A stretch of DNA of 64,000 nt, from contig NZ_CP103300.1 of NCBI RefSeq assembly GCF_025562755.1, forward strand, positions 2,977,001 through 3,041,000, written 5' to 3'. A model generated the notes under the pieces. That model had not been told where the DNA came from, did no database searches, and saw nothing but the letters and a program-made list of their open reading frames with translations. Positions 47,935 to 57,591 of this stretch are shown here, piece by piece. A program made the translations under genes and the position numbers. The DNA comes from Endozoicomonas euniceicola (GTDB lineage Bacteria; Pseudomonadota; Gammaproteobacteria; Pseudomonadales; Endozoicomonadaceae). Each line of letters begins with the position of its first letter. Position 1 is the stretch's first letter.

Positions 47935-48907
47935 GATCACAATGGTAGAGGCGGTGAACCTGGCTTTGGATCATGCCATGGAGAGCGACCCGGATGTGGT
48001 GATGTTAGGTGAGGACATTGGTGTGAATGGCGGTGTGTTTCGTGCCACTCAGGGGTTAAAGGATAAATACGGTTTTAAGCGGGTCATGGATACACCACTG
48101 GCAGAAACGCTGATAGCCGGCATCAGCATTGGCATGGCTGCCCAGGGTTTGAAGCCCGTGGCAGAAATACAGTTTATGGGGTTTATCTTCCCCACTATGG
48201 AACAGCTAATTTGCCACGCAGCCCGTATGCGCAATCGCACCCGTGGTCGTTTATCCTGCCCGATGGTATTGCGGGCTCCCTTTGGTGGGGGCATTCACGC
48301 ACCAGAACATCATTCAGAAAGCACTGAAGCTCTGTTTGCACATATTCCCGGTTTAAGGGTGGTCATTCCATCATCGCCTGTGCGGGCTTATGGCTTGTTG
48401 CGGTCTGCTATTAATGAACCGGACCCGGTTATCTTTCTGGAACCCAAGCGCATCTACCGGGCATCAAAGCAGGAGGTTGATCACAAGACACCACTGCTGC
48501 CGCTGGATAAGTGCTTTACCCTGAAACAGGGGCAGGACGTTACCCTGGTCAGCTGGGGAGCCTCGGTTAAGGAAACCATGGAAGCAGCCAACACTCTTGA
48601 GCAACACGGTGTTTCGACTGAGGTGATTGACGTTGCCACCATTAAGCCTCTGGATATGGAGACGATTCTGACATCGGTTCAAAAAACCGGCCGGTGCGTG
48701 ATTGTCCATGAAGCCTGTAAAAGCTTTGGTGCAGGGGCAGAAATTGCTGCCAGTCTTGCCGAACAGGCGTTAATGGTTCTCAAAGCACCTGTAGAGAGAG
48801 TGACCGGTTTTGACACCATCATGCCTTACTATCGAATGGAAAATCATTATCTGCCCAGTCCTGACGACATCATGAAAGCGGCATTAAAAACGTTGTCTTT
48901 TCATTAA
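47927..48907 (+). CDS. bkdB: 2-oxoacid dehydrogenase E1 beta (branched-chain type)
   Basis: 326 residues. ALDHAMESDPDVVMLGEDIG at the N-terminus (Glu of the thiamine site), then EIQFMGFIFPTMEQLICHAA, APFGGGIHAPEHHSES and the C-terminal domain VIHEACKSFGAGAEIAASL. Forms the alpha2beta2 E1 with the preceding gene. Its overlap with E1 alpha secures equal synthesis. Confidence 0.92.
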   Translation: MSKITMVEAVNLALDHAMESDPDVVMLGEDIGVNGGVFRATQGLKDKYGFKRVMDTPLAETLIAGISIGMAAQGLKPVAEIQFMGFIFPTMEQLICHAARMRNRTRGRLSCPMVLRAPFGGGIHAPEHHSESTEALFAHIPGLRVVIPSSPVRAYGLLRSAINEPDPVIFLEPKRIYRASKQEVDHKTPLLPLDKCFTLKQGQDVTLVSWGASVKETMEAANTLEQHGVSTEVIDVATIKPLDMETILTSVQKTGRCVIVHEACKSFGAGAEIAASLAEQALMVLKAPVERVTGFDTIMPYYRMENHYLPSPDDIMKAALKTLSFH

Positions 48908-48975
48908 GAGTCGTTTCATAAATCGTCGTTTTATTAATTGTCATTTCATTAAGAAATTAAAACGGGAAGCTGCCA

Positions 48976-50031
48976 ATGAAATTTTTTAACTTGCCCGACC
49001 TGGGAGAAGGAATTCCTGAAGCAGATATTGTTGAGTGGCATATACAGGAAGGCGACCACGTAAAAGAAGACCAGATTATTGTTTCTGTTGAAACAGCCAA
49101 AGCCATTGTTGAGGTCCCTTCTCCGGTTACTGCTGAAGTGGCGCGTTTATGTGGACAACCCGGTGATACCATTCTGACCGGCGCGCCACTGGTTGAGTTC
49201 GTATCGGAGGAAGAAGACTCAGGCACAGTGGTTGGAAAGCTGGCAACAGACACTGCCAGCCCGACAGAAGAGACTTTCTTTATTGGCTCTCCACCAGAAG
49301 ACTCATCAGTGAGTCGTAATGCACAAGGCTCTGTCAATGAGCTGGCTTCCCGTCTTGGCATGACACTAACCGAAAAGCCCGCTCAAACCGGATACGCACT
49401 GGAAAACCCTGAGCCTTTGAAAGGCGTTCGCAAATTTATGGCGAACACCATGGCACAGTCCCACGCTGAAGTCGTGGCTGTCACCCTGTTTGATGATGCT
49501 GACATTGATCACTGGGCAGAGGGTGAGGATATTACCGTACGACTGATTCAGGCTACTACCAGAGCCTGTCAGGCTGAACCGGCATTAAACGCCTGGTTTG
49601 ATGGCAAGTCGATCAGCAGGGAAGTGTTTGACACCGTTCATCTTGGACTGGCAGTGGACAGTGAGGAAGGGTTGTTCGTTCCGGTCATTCGTAATGCTGA
49701 CCTGCTGGATGCCAAACAACTGAGAACTCAGATCAATGCTTTCAGAACGGCGGTTAAAGAACGTACCCTGCCGCCTTCTGATATGGTTGGCGCAACCGTT
49801 ACACTGAGCAACTTTGGCGTATTTGCCGGTAAATACGCAACGCCGGTTGTTGTACCGCCGATGGTTTGTATCGTTGGTATCGGGCAGTTGCGGGAAGAGA
49901 TTGTCAGTATTGACCGGCAGGCCGTCAGTCATAAAGTATTGCCGATTTCTGTCACCTTTGATCATCGGGCTGCAACCGGTGGGGAAGCTACACGCTTTCT
50001 GCACACCCTGATCGCTCAGTTAGAAAAATAA
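48976..50031 (+). CDS. 2-oxoacid dehydrogenase E2 (short lipoyl acyltransferase)
   Basis: 351 residues, shorter than typical E2 (about 400-430). A single lipoyl domain: VSVETAKAIVEVPSPVTAEV with lipoyl-Lys44. The linker carries only a rudimentary peripheral subunit-binding region (SVNELASRLGMTLTEK); the usual GPGGRI part is absent. The acyltransferase domain ends TFDHRAATGGEATRFL: the catalytic His is present but the Asp of D-H-R-x-x-D-G is Thr. A subfamily with D-H-R-A-V-T-G exists as far as I recall, so it may be functional. No E3 gene in the window. Confidence 0.87.
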   Translation: MKFFNLPDLGEGIPEADIVEWHIQEGDHVKEDQIIVSVETAKAIVEVPSPVTAEVARLCGQPGDTILTGAPLVEFVSEEEDSGTVVGKLATDTASPTEETFFIGSPPEDSSVSRNAQGSVNELASRLGMTLTEKPAQTGYALENPEPLKGVRKFMANTMAQSHAEVVAVTLFDDADIDHWAEGEDITVRLIQATTRACQAEPALNAWFDGKSISREVFDTVHLGLAVDSEEGLFVPVIRNADLLDAKQLRTQINAFRTAVKERTLPPSDMVGATVTLSNFGVFAGKYATPVVVPPMVCIVGIGQLREEIVSIDRQAVSHKVLPISVTFDHRAATGGEATRFLHTLIAQLEK

Positions 50032-50036
50032 TGACA

Positions 50037-50085
50037 GGTGCTGGTGGACAGGCGGCTTATTGCTAAGCCGTCGTACGCCAGCACC
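50037..50085 (+). terminator. Nested hairpin after E2 gene
   Basis: GGTGCTGG (50037) pairs with CCAGCACC, enclosing GGCGGCTT-attgct-AAGCCGTC. It is 6 bp after the stop and lacks a T-tract. It shares CGTCGTACG with the prkA-yeaH intercistronic hairpin. The remaining 500 bp to prkA contain a 17-bp tandem array and no gene. Confidence 0.5.
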
Positions 50086-50367
50086 GGGCCTGCCTTATAT
50101 AAATACGTCACCTGACTTGTACTGACGGATGGTCAGAAAAATCGGCCAGCCCTGTTAAAACAAAAAATACGGTGATTTAAGCGTCCAGCTATTGCAGATT
50201 GTTTAAAAACTCCACATTATAAATTCAAAGGGGCTCGCTTTTTCCCGCTCTGTTTGAGTTAACCTCCAATAAGTTTTTCTTATACGCAGGTTAAGCGTTC
50301 CATGATGTCAGCCAATGGAAATGGCTGTCAGCCTCGACCACTTTTTAGCTCTTGTTCAGAAGGGTTA

Positions 50368-50469
50368 AGCTCAGGGCTGTTTTGAGCTCAGGGCTGTTTT
50401 GAGCTCAGGGCTGTTTTGAGCTCAGGGCTGTTTTGAGCTCAGGGCTGTTTTGAGCTCAAGGCTGTTTTT
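50368..50469 (+). repeat. 17-bp tandem repeat, six copies
   Basis: Unit AGCTCAGGGCTGTTTTG repeated six times without gap; only the last unit carries changes. Each unit contains GAGCTC, a perfect palindrome. It lies about 130 bp upstream of prkA, in its promoter region. Confidence 0.9.
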
Positions 50470-50596
50470 TGACAGTTCTATAATTAAAAAGTGGTCTTTG
50501 TACTGATTCTGTCGATAACCCTGTTGTGAGAAGACTGTTTGCGCAGCCTCAGCATGGGAATCGACCCAACACATCAGACAGGGCAGGTGACGCGAT

Positions 50597-52519
50597 ATGG
50601 ATATCTTTGACAGCTATCAACAGAGGTTTCAATCCCATCAACAGGAAGAGCTGACGATTCAGGAATACTTGCAGTTATGCAGGGATGAGCCTTCCACTTA
50701 CGCTAATGCTGCTGAACGCATGTTGCAGGCCATTGGCGAACCGGAAATGATCGACACTTCCAGAGACCCACGGCAAAGCCGAATTTTTTCCAATAAACTG
50801 ATCAAGTGTTATCCCGCCTTCAAAGAGTTCTATGGCATGGAAGAAGCTATTGAACAAATTGTGTCGTTTTTTAAACACGCCGCTCAGGGGCTGGAAGAGA
50901 AAAAGCAAATACTTTATCTGCTGGGACCGGTGGGTGGTGGTAAATCCTCTCTGGCTGAGAAGCTTAAAGCGCTGATGGAAAAAGTTCCTTTCTACGCCAT
51001 TAAGGGGTCTCCGGTATTTGAATCCCCTCTGAACCTGTTTAATGCCGATGAAGACGGTGACATCCTGACCAGTGAATACGGTATTCCCGGTCGTTATCTT
51101 GGCGGCATCATGTCCCCCTGGGCGGTTAAACGGCTGAATGAGTTTGGCGGCGACATCACCAAGTTTAAAGTGGTTAAACTCTACCCCAGTATCCTGAACC
51201 AGGTAGCCATTGCCAAAACTGAGCCGGGGGATGAAAACAATCAGGATATTTCCAGCCTTGTGGGTAAGGTCGATATTCGCCAGCTGGAAGAATACTCTCA
51301 GGACGATCCCGACGCTTACAGCTTCTCTGGCGCGTTGTGTAATGCCAACCAGGGCATCATGGAGTTTGTGGAAATGTTCAAGGCACCTATCAAGGTGCTG
51401 CACCCGTTGTTGACGGCGACGCAGGAAGGTAATTACAACAGTACCGAAGGCATGGGAGCGATTCCTTACAACGGTATTATTCTTGCTCACTCCAATGAGT
51501 CGGAATGGCAGAGTTTCCGTAACAATAAAACCAATGAAGCGTTCATTGACCGGGTGAATATCGTCAAGGTGCCCTATTGCACCAGAGTGAAAGAAGAAAT
51601 ACAGATATACGAAAAACTGCTGGAAAACAGTTCTTTGAAAGAGTCGCCCTGTGCGCCGGATACTCTGAAAATGCTGGCTCAGTTCTCGGTGCTGTCGCGG
51701 GTGAAAGAGCCGGAGAACTCCAACGTTTATTCCAAGATGCGAGTGTACGACGGTGAAAGCCTGAAGGACACCGACCCGAACGCCAAACCATTACAGGAAT
51801 ACAAAGACGCCGCTGGCGTTGATGAAGGCATGGAAGGGTTGTCAACGCGCTTTGCGTTCAAGATTCTTTCCAAAGTCTTCAACTTTGATCCCGGTGAAGT
51901 CGCTGCCAACCCGGTACACATGCTTTATGTTCTGGAGCAGCAGATTGAACAGCAGCAGTTCCCGAAAGAAATCCATGAGCGTTATTTGCGCTATGTGAAA
52001 GAGTTCCTGGCACCGAAATACATTGAGTTTCTGGGCAAGGAAATTCAGACCGCTTACCTGGAATCCTATTCTGAGTACGGTCAGAACATCTTTGACCGTT
52101 ACATTACCTACGCTGACTTCTGGATTCAGGACCAGGAATACAGAGACCCGGAAACCGGTGACATTCTTGATCGCGCTACCATCAATGAAGAGCTGGAAAA
52201 AATCGAGAAAGCCGCCAGTATTGCCAACCCTAAAGACTTCCGTAACGAAGTCGTTAATTTCGTATTAAGGGCTCGGGCAAACAACAACGGCAAAAATCCT
52301 GCATGGTCGAGCTATGAAAAAATGCGTTCAGTGATTGAGAAGAAAATGTTCTCTAACACTGAAGACCTCCTTCCGGTTATTTCTTTCAACGCCAAAAGCA
52401 GCAATGACGACCAGCGTAAACACAACGAGTTTGTAAAACGTATGGTCAACAGAGGTTACACCGAGAAACAGGTAAGACTGCTGGCTGAATGGTACATACG
52501 CGTAAGAAAGTCTCAGTAG
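50597..52519 (+). CDS. yeaG: PrkA/YeaG serine protein kinase
   Basis: 640 residues, typical length. Walker A is GPVGGGKS at 110-117 in the AAA-like domain; IPYNGIILAHSNESEWQSFR and NNKTNEAFIDRVNIVKVPYC are family blocks; the C-terminal third is the PrkA C-domain. In E. coli YeaG is an RpoS-dependent stress kinase active in nitrogen starvation. First gene of the three-gene operon with yeaH and spoVR. Confidence 0.95.
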   Translation: MDIFDSYQQRFQSHQQEELTIQEYLQLCRDEPSTYANAAERMLQAIGEPEMIDTSRDPRQSRIFSNKLIKCYPAFKEFYGMEEAIEQIVSFFKHAAQGLEEKKQILYLLGPVGGGKSSLAEKLKALMEKVPFYAIKGSPVFESPLNLFNADEDGDILTSEYGIPGRYLGGIMSPWAVKRLNEFGGDITKFKVVKLYPSILNQVAIAKTEPGDENNQDISSLVGKVDIRQLEEYSQDDPDAYSFSGALCNANQGIMEFVEMFKAPIKVLHPLLTATQEGNYNSTEGMGAIPYNGIILAHSNESEWQSFRNNKTNEAFIDRVNIVKVPYCTRVKEEIQIYEKLLENSSLKESPCAPDTLKMLAQFSVLSRVKEPENSNVYSKMRVYDGESLKDTDPNAKPLQEYKDAAGVDEGMEGLSTRFAFKILSKVFNFDPGEVAANPVHMLYVLEQQIEQQQFPKEIHERYLRYVKEFLAPKYIEFLGKEIQTAYLESYSEYGQNIFDRYITYADFWIQDQEYRDPETGDILDRATINEELEKIEKAASIANPKDFRNEVVNFVLRARANNNGKNPAWSSYEKMRSVIEKKMFSNTEDLLPVISFNAKSSNDDQRKHNEFVKRMVNRGYTEKQVRLLAEWYIRVRKSQ

Positions 52520-52535
52520 CTGTGAGGTCAGCAGG

Positions 52536-52554
52536 CGGGGCAGGGACTGCCCCG
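52536..52554 (+). repeat. Intercistronic hairpin between prkA and yeaH
   Basis: CGGGGCAG-gga-CTGCCCCG, perfect 8-bp stem, then TCGTACG. Likely an RNA-processing or attenuation signal that sets relative levels of prkA and yeaH. Confidence 0.6.
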
Positions 52555-52584
52555 TCGTACGACTAACAAACAGGGAGCGTGTGA

Positions 52585-53862
52585 ATGAGTATAATCATTG
52601 ATCGTCGTCTGAACGGAAAGAATAAAAGTACGGTAAATCGTCAGCGCTTTCTTGACCGCTATCGCAAGCATATCAAGAAAGCCGTTTCTGAAGCGGTCAA
52701 TAAACGCTCCATTACGGATGTTGAGTCTGGCAGTGAAGTGACTATTCCTACCAAGGATTTATCCGAACCCCACTTTCAGCATGGTCAGGGTGGTCGTTAT
52801 AAACAGGTGCATCCGGGCAATAAGGATTTTGTTCAGGGTGATCGTATCAAACGTCCTAACGGTGGGGCAGGGCGCGGCAGTGGTGCTGGCAAGGCCGGTA
52901 ATTCCGGCGATGGAATGGATGAATTTACTTTCCAGATTAACCACGAAGAATTTCTCTCCCACATGTTTGACGATCTGGAACTGCCCAACCTGGTTCGCAA
53001 ACAGCTCCATGACGCCACCGAGTATGAAACCAAAAATGCTGGCTTTACCAATGAAGGTTCACCGGATCGCTTAAACATTGTTCGCTCACTGCGTTCAGCC
53101 CATGCCCGAAGGATTGCTTTGGGTGGTTCCAGCCGCAAAGAAATTCGAGCCCTCAAAAAAGAACTCAGGGAAATGGAAGTCAGCCCTGACGCGACGGACC
53201 TGGAACGGGCAAATGAGTTGCGGGAAGAGATCAAGCGGCTGAACGGTAAGCTGAAAAAGCTGCCGTTTATTGATGATTTCGATCTCAAGTACAACAATCG
53301 TATCCGGGTACCACGCCCCAGCAATAAAGCGGTGATGTTCTGTGTTATGGATGTATCAGGTTCCATGACGCAGGAAATCAAGGACATGGCTAAACGCTTT
53401 TTTATCTTGTTGTATCTGTTCCTGCAACGTAATTACAAACAGATCGAAGTGGTCTTTATTCGTCACCATACCGCAGCCAAAGAAGTCGACGAAGATGACT
53501 TTTTCTATTCAAGAGAAACCGGTGGCACCATTGTATCCAGTGCCCTGGAAATGAGCCGGGACATTATCGACAAACGTTACAGTCCGACTGACTGGAACAT
53601 CTACATTGCCCAGGCTTCCGATGGTGATAACTGGGAAGGCGACTCCAGCGTCTGCTCAAAAATTCTTACCGAATCTATTATGCAAAAGGTGCAGTATTTC
53701 TCTTACGTAGAGATTACGGATCGCGCCCACCAGAACCTGTGGCGAGAATACGAATCGGTGGCCGAGCAGTTCCCGGACCACTTTGCCATGCAGCAGATCA
53801 AAACGCCTGAAGATATTTTCCCGGTCTTCCGGAGACTGTTTGAGAAGAAGGAAAACGCATGA
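52585..53862 (+). CDS. yeaH: YeaH/DUF444 von Willebrand A-type protein
   Basis: 425 residues. MSIIIDRRLNGKNKSTVNRQ RFLDRYR is the conserved start; a VWA domain starts near residue 245 with VMFCVMDVSGSMTQE (the D-x-S-x-S metal site) and continues with RETGGTIVSSALEMS. Regions 60-110 are Gly-rich and flexible. Works with PrkA and SpoVR in an unresolved stress pathway. Overlaps spoVR by 4 bp (ATGA). Confidence 0.93.
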   Translation: MSIIIDRRLNGKNKSTVNRQRFLDRYRKHIKKAVSEAVNKRSITDVESGSEVTIPTKDLSEPHFQHGQGGRYKQVHPGNKDFVQGDRIKRPNGGAGRGSGAGKAGNSGDGMDEFTFQINHEEFLSHMFDDLELPNLVRKQLHDATEYETKNAGFTNEGSPDRLNIVRSLRSAHARRIALGGSSRKEIRALKKELREMEVSPDATDLERANELREEIKRLNGKLKKLPFIDDFDLKYNNRIRVPRPSNKAVMFCVMDVSGSMTQEIKDMAKRFFILLYLFLQRNYKQIEVVFIRHHTAAKEVDEDDFFYSRETGGTIVSSALEMSRDIIDKRYSPTDWNIYIAQASDGDNWEGDSSVCSKILTESIMQKVQYFSYVEITDRAHQNLWREYESVAEQFPDHFAMQQIKTPEDIFPVFRRLFEKKENA

Positions 53863-55376
53863 GCGATGATGAACAGTACATTTCCACCGGTCCCGACTGG
53901 ACCTTTGAGCTGATTGAAGAATACGACCGGGAACTGGCTCGGATCGCCGATAAGTTCCGGTTGGATACCTACCCCAACCAGATTGAAATCATCAGTTCTG
54001 AACAGATGATGGATGCCTATTCCTCCACGGGCATGCCATTGATGTACAACCACTGGAGTTTTGGCAAACAGTTTCTCCATACCCAGCAAAATTATCAGCG
54101 CGGACGCATGGGGCTGGCTTACGAGATTGTGATCAATTCTGACCCCTGCATCGCTTACCTGATGGAGGAAAACACCGTGACCATGCAGGCGCTGGTGCTG
54201 GCTCATGCCTGTTACGGACACAACTCCTTTTTTAAAGGTAATTACCTGTTCCGGACCTGGACCGACGCTGAATCCATTATCGATTATCTGATGTTTGCCA
54301 AGTCTTACATTGCTCAGTGTGAAGAGAAGTATGGCGTGGAAAAGGTTGAAGAAATTCTGGATGCCTGTCATGCCCTGATGAGTCAGGGGGTCAATCGTTA
54401 TAAGCGGCCTCGCCCGTTGTCTGCGGAACAGGAAAAGGCCCGCCAGCAAGAACGTGCTGAATACATTCAGCGGACCCTGAACGATATCTGGAGTACGATC
54501 CCCAAATCAGAGGAGAAGGCCGAAAAGAAAAAAGTCCGCTTTCCCAAAGACCCGGAAGAAAACGTACTGTATTTTCTGGAAAAGCATGCGCCACTGCTGG
54601 AAACCTGGCAGCGTGAGCTGGTGCGCATTGTCCGGAAAATTGCCCAATATTATTACCCGCAACGACAGACTCAGGTAATGAACGAAGGCTGGGCCACTTT
54701 CTGGCATTACAACCTGATGAATGAACTGCATAACGAAGGCAAAGTGACTGACGGCTTTATTATGGAGTTTCTCCACTCACATTCTAACGTTATTTATCAG
54801 CCTCCGTTTGACAGTCAGTTTTACAGTGGTATCAACCCTTATACACTTGGCTTCAATATGTTTCAGGATATTCGCCGAATCTGTGAAAATCCGACTGATG
54901 AAGACCGGGAGTGGTTTCCGGATATTGCCGGTAGCGACTGGCTCGAAACCGTGCATTTCGCCATGAAAAACTTCAAGGATGAAAGCTTTATTCTGCAATT
55001 CCTCTCCCCGAAGGTCATGCGGGATTTAAGGTTGTTTTCAGTGCTGGACGACGAAAGTAAGTCCTATCTTGAAGTGGATGCTATTCATAATGGCACCGGC
55101 TATAAAGAAGTCAGGGAAGCGCTGGCAGCCCAATACAATCTGGGCAATCGGGAACCTAATATTCAGGTTTACGACGTTGATACCAGGGGAGACCGGACGC
55201 TAACACTGAGGCACTATGAACACCAGGGTCGACCTCTGGATAAAACCACGCCTGAGCTGTTAAAGCACATTCACCGGCTGTGGCAATTCGATGTCACCAT
55301 CGAAACCTGTCAGAGTGATAAAGTGACCCAGTCTTATCACTGTCCGGAAAAAGGCACGTCATCAAAAGATAAGTAA
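53859..55376 (+). CDS. ycgB: SpoVR family protein (YcgB)
   Basis: 505 residues. Conserved blocks YCHW-type: LMYNHWSFGKQFLHTQQNY, LAHACYGHNSFFKGNYLFRT W, MNEGWATFWHYNLMNEL and FLHSHSNVIYQPPFDSQ. In Bacillus SpoVR acts in spore cortex formation; in Gammaproteobacteria it belongs with YeaG/YeaH. Last gene of the operon. Confidence 0.94.
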   Translation: MSDDEQYISTGPDWTFELIEEYDRELARIADKFRLDTYPNQIEIISSEQMMDAYSSTGMPLMYNHWSFGKQFLHTQQNYQRGRMGLAYEIVINSDPCIAYLMEENTVTMQALVLAHACYGHNSFFKGNYLFRTWTDAESIIDYLMFAKSYIAQCEEKYGVEKVEEILDACHALMSQGVNRYKRPRPLSAEQEKARQQERAEYIQRTLNDIWSTIPKSEEKAEKKKVRFPKDPEENVLYFLEKHAPLLETWQRELVRIVRKIAQYYYPQRQTQVMNEGWATFWHYNLMNELHNEGKVTDGFIMEFLHSHSNVIYQPPFDSQFYSGINPYTLGFNMFQDIRRICENPTDEDREWFPDIAGSDWLETVHFAMKNFKDESFILQFLSPKVMRDLRLFSVLDDESKSYLEVDAIHNGTGYKEVREALAAQYNLGNREPNIQVYDVDTRGDRTLTLRHYEHQGRPLDKTTPELLKHIHRLWQFDVTIETCQSDKVTQSYHCPEKGTSSKDK

Positions 55377-55748
55377 ATCAAAGTATCGAACCTGTATTGC
55401 TGACAAAGCAGGCAGGTCGATTCACAGACGTTCTGCTGGATTATAACGCTTAATAAAATCTTACATCGATTGATTCCCGTCATGTGTTGAATACCATTTA
55501 CAGGAAAAGAAAGATTTGCAGGCGATCTCGCTTCAGGGAATAAATAAAATTTTGATAAGACCCATTTTAAGTCAACAATGTTATATTGTGTTCATTCAAT
55601 TGCAGGTTTTTACATTTTTATTTCGTAAAATAGACTTGAATACTTCCATCAATTAAAACCTTGCGGTATAAATAAGAGCACCTAGATTAACACCCACGTC
55701 CGTACAAGCATAATTCGGATATTAAGTCAGATGAGGGAGTCATTTTAA

Positions 55749-56165
55749 ATGAACGTTTTTGAAGAAATTCAACACCGCCTGAGCAGTAAAACCCGTATTC
55801 GTTCCCTGTTCAAAGATGTTCATGCTGAAGATCTGGAGCGCATCATTTCTCGCATGAACGACGTTCTTTCTGAAAAGCTGGAAGCTCGTGATAAAGAAGA
55901 AGAACAGCGCCAGGCTAAAATGGAAAGCATTGAAGCGATCAAGCAGATTATGAATGATCGTGGCGTATCCCTGGATGATCTGGGTGCTCTGGAGCTGGAA
56001 CTGCCTAAAAAGCGTCGTAATATTCAGAAGTTCACTTTTGAATACCAGACTGAAGCAGGCGACACTATTCAGTGGCAAGGCGCAACCACTGGCCGTCTGC
56101 CTCGAGACTTCCAGGCTTACCTGGATCGCACTGGCAAAAAACGTCTGGATTGCGTTGCTGAATAA
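55749..56165 (+). CDS. H-NS family nucleoid protein
   Basis: 138 residues. An N-terminal coiled-coil oligomerisation region (residues 1-75, MNVFEEIQHRLSSKTRIRSL ... KLEARDKEEEQRQAKMESIE) and a C-terminal DNA-binding domain with WQGATTGRLPRDFQAYLDRT, equivalent to the W-x-G-x-G-R-x-P hook of H-NS. It would silence AT-rich foreign DNA such as the capsule and TA regions in this window. 372 bp of AT-rich leader precede it (55377-55748) and probably hold its autoregulated promoter. Confidence 0.85.
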   Translation: MNVFEEIQHRLSSKTRIRSLFKDVHAEDLERIISRMNDVLSEKLEARDKEEEQRQAKMESIEAIKQIMNDRGVSLDDLGALELELPKKRRNIQKFTFEYQTEAGDTIQWQGATTGRLPRDFQAYLDRTGKKRLDCVAE

Positions 56166-56179
56166 TTCTTTCAGCCGTC

Positions 56180-56217
56180 AACATAAAAAAGGGAGCGTCT
56201 GCTCCCTTTTTTATGTT
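56180..56217. terminator. Bidirectional terminator between H-NS and phoR
   Basis: AACATAAAAAAGGGAGC-gtct-GCTCCCTTTTTTATGTT: a perfect 17-bp stem with A- and T-runs on both sides, serving the convergent H-NS and phoR genes. Confidence 0.92.
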
Positions 56218-56241
56218 GATAATATTGACCGTTTTGGTCAC

Positions 56242-57558
56242 TCATTCATCGGCTAAAATCATCAACCGTTTCTTAGGAAAATGGCAAACAAACTTACTGC
56301 CCTTGCCCGGATGACTGCTGATACTGATCCGCCCTCCGTGACGAAGCATAATATGCTTTACAATGGCCAGCCCCAGGCCGGTTCCGCCGGTTGCATGACT
56401 ACGACTCTTATCGACCCGGTAAAAACGCTCGGTTAATCGGGGAATATGGATTGGATCAATACCAATACCGTTATCTTCCACCATTAAATGACCACGATCT
56501 TCATCCTGCCACCATCGCACATAAATCTTGCCACCTGCCGGGGTATAGCGCACCGCATTGAACACCAGGTTCGAGAACGCACTGCGCAGCTCGTGGGCGC
56601 AACCCCCCAGCTCGGCATCCTCCGGGCATTCCAGATAAATCTTATGCTGGCTTTCCCCACTTAATGCCTTGCCATCCTCAACAATGGCGTGCAGCATCGG
56701 TCGCAGGCTGACAGCGCTGTTCTCATCGATTTCAGCGGCTTCCAGCTTAGACAGCGTCAACAGGTCCTGCACCAACCCCTGCATACGCAGTGACTGCTCC
56801 TGCATACGGTTCATGGCCTTGCTCCAGACCGGTGGAAGGTCATGGTCGTGCAGGCCGTCAATCAACGTTTCCAGATAGCCGGAGATCACCGTCAACGGGG
56901 TTCTCAGCTCATGGGAAACGTTTGCCACAAAGTCCTTACGCATGATTTCCAGCTGCATAAGGCGAGTGACATCGCGGACAATAATCATGCGGTTGCCACG
57001 ACCATACACAGTGACATTGACTTCAATCTGGTACTCATCATTGAGTGGCGAGGGAATCAACAGCGGTTTCTGATAACGCCCCTGCTCAAAATAATCCACA
57101 AAACGTGGGTCACGCAGCAAGTTCGTGATGGGTTGTCCCTTGTCGTCGGGAGTCTTGAAGCCTAACAACTCTTCCGCAGCAAGGTTCCACCATTCAAGGT
57201 TGTTATGGCGGTCCACCATAATCACCGCATCTTTTAATGCGGTAGTCGAAGACTGGATTCGGTCTATAACCGTAGAAAGGCGACGGCGGGCGCGTCCATG
57301 GTGTTTCTGAAGGCGATAGATTCCATCGAATATCTCACCCCATAAGCCTTTGCTTTCAGGCGGCTCTTCGTTGCGGTCTTTGGCTGCATGGAGCCAGTCC
57401 AGCAACCGGAACAGCTCTTTGACACTCCAGAGGCAATAAGTCATCAGTACGACGGAGAGCCCAAGAAAGGCATTGCCCAGAAGCCAGCCAAGGCAGAAGC
57501 CGACACCGGAAAGTAACAGCATTCGGCTCAGGACGTAAGATTTGGTAATACTGGTCAT
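56242..57558 (-). CDS. phoR: Phosphate-regulon sensor kinase PhoR
   Basis: 438 residues. N-terminal membrane region (residues 8-45), a DUF3329-like linker, a PAS domain (about 95-195), then VSHELRTPLTVISGYLETL (H-box), FSNLVFNAVRYTPAGGKIY (N-box), DNGIGIDPIHIPRL and GTGLGLAIVKHIMLRHGG (G-boxes). It phosphorylates PhoB under phosphate limitation. Follows phoB by 33 bp. Confidence 0.95.
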   Translation of the reverse strand: MTSITKSYVLSRMLLLSGVGFCLGWLLGNAFLGLSVVLMTYCLWSVKELFRLLDWLHAAKDRNEEPPESKGLWGEIFDGIYRLQKHHGRARRRLSTVIDRIQSSTTALKDAVIMVDRHNNLEWWNLAAEELLGFKTPDDKGQPITNLLRDPRFVDYFEQGRYQKPLLIPSPLNDEYQIEVNVTVYGRGNRMIIVRDVTRLMQLEIMRKDFVANVSHELRTPLTVISGYLETLIDGLHDHDLPPVWSKAMNRMQEQSLRMQGLVQDLLTLSKLEAAEIDENSAVSLRPMLHAIVEDGKALSGESQHKIYLECPEDAELGGCAHELRSAFSNLVFNAVRYTPAGGKIYVRWWQDEDRGHLMVEDNGIGIDPIHIPRLTERFYRVDKSRSHATGGTGLGLAIVKHIMLRHGGRISISSHPGKGSKFVCHFPKKRLMILADE

Positions 57559-57591
57559 TCCGACTCTATTTTCGAATTTTAATGAACTGTC

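Noticed and set aside
50675..51490. 271-codon open frame antisense to prkA
   Set aside because: Shadow frame within a conserved kinase gene.
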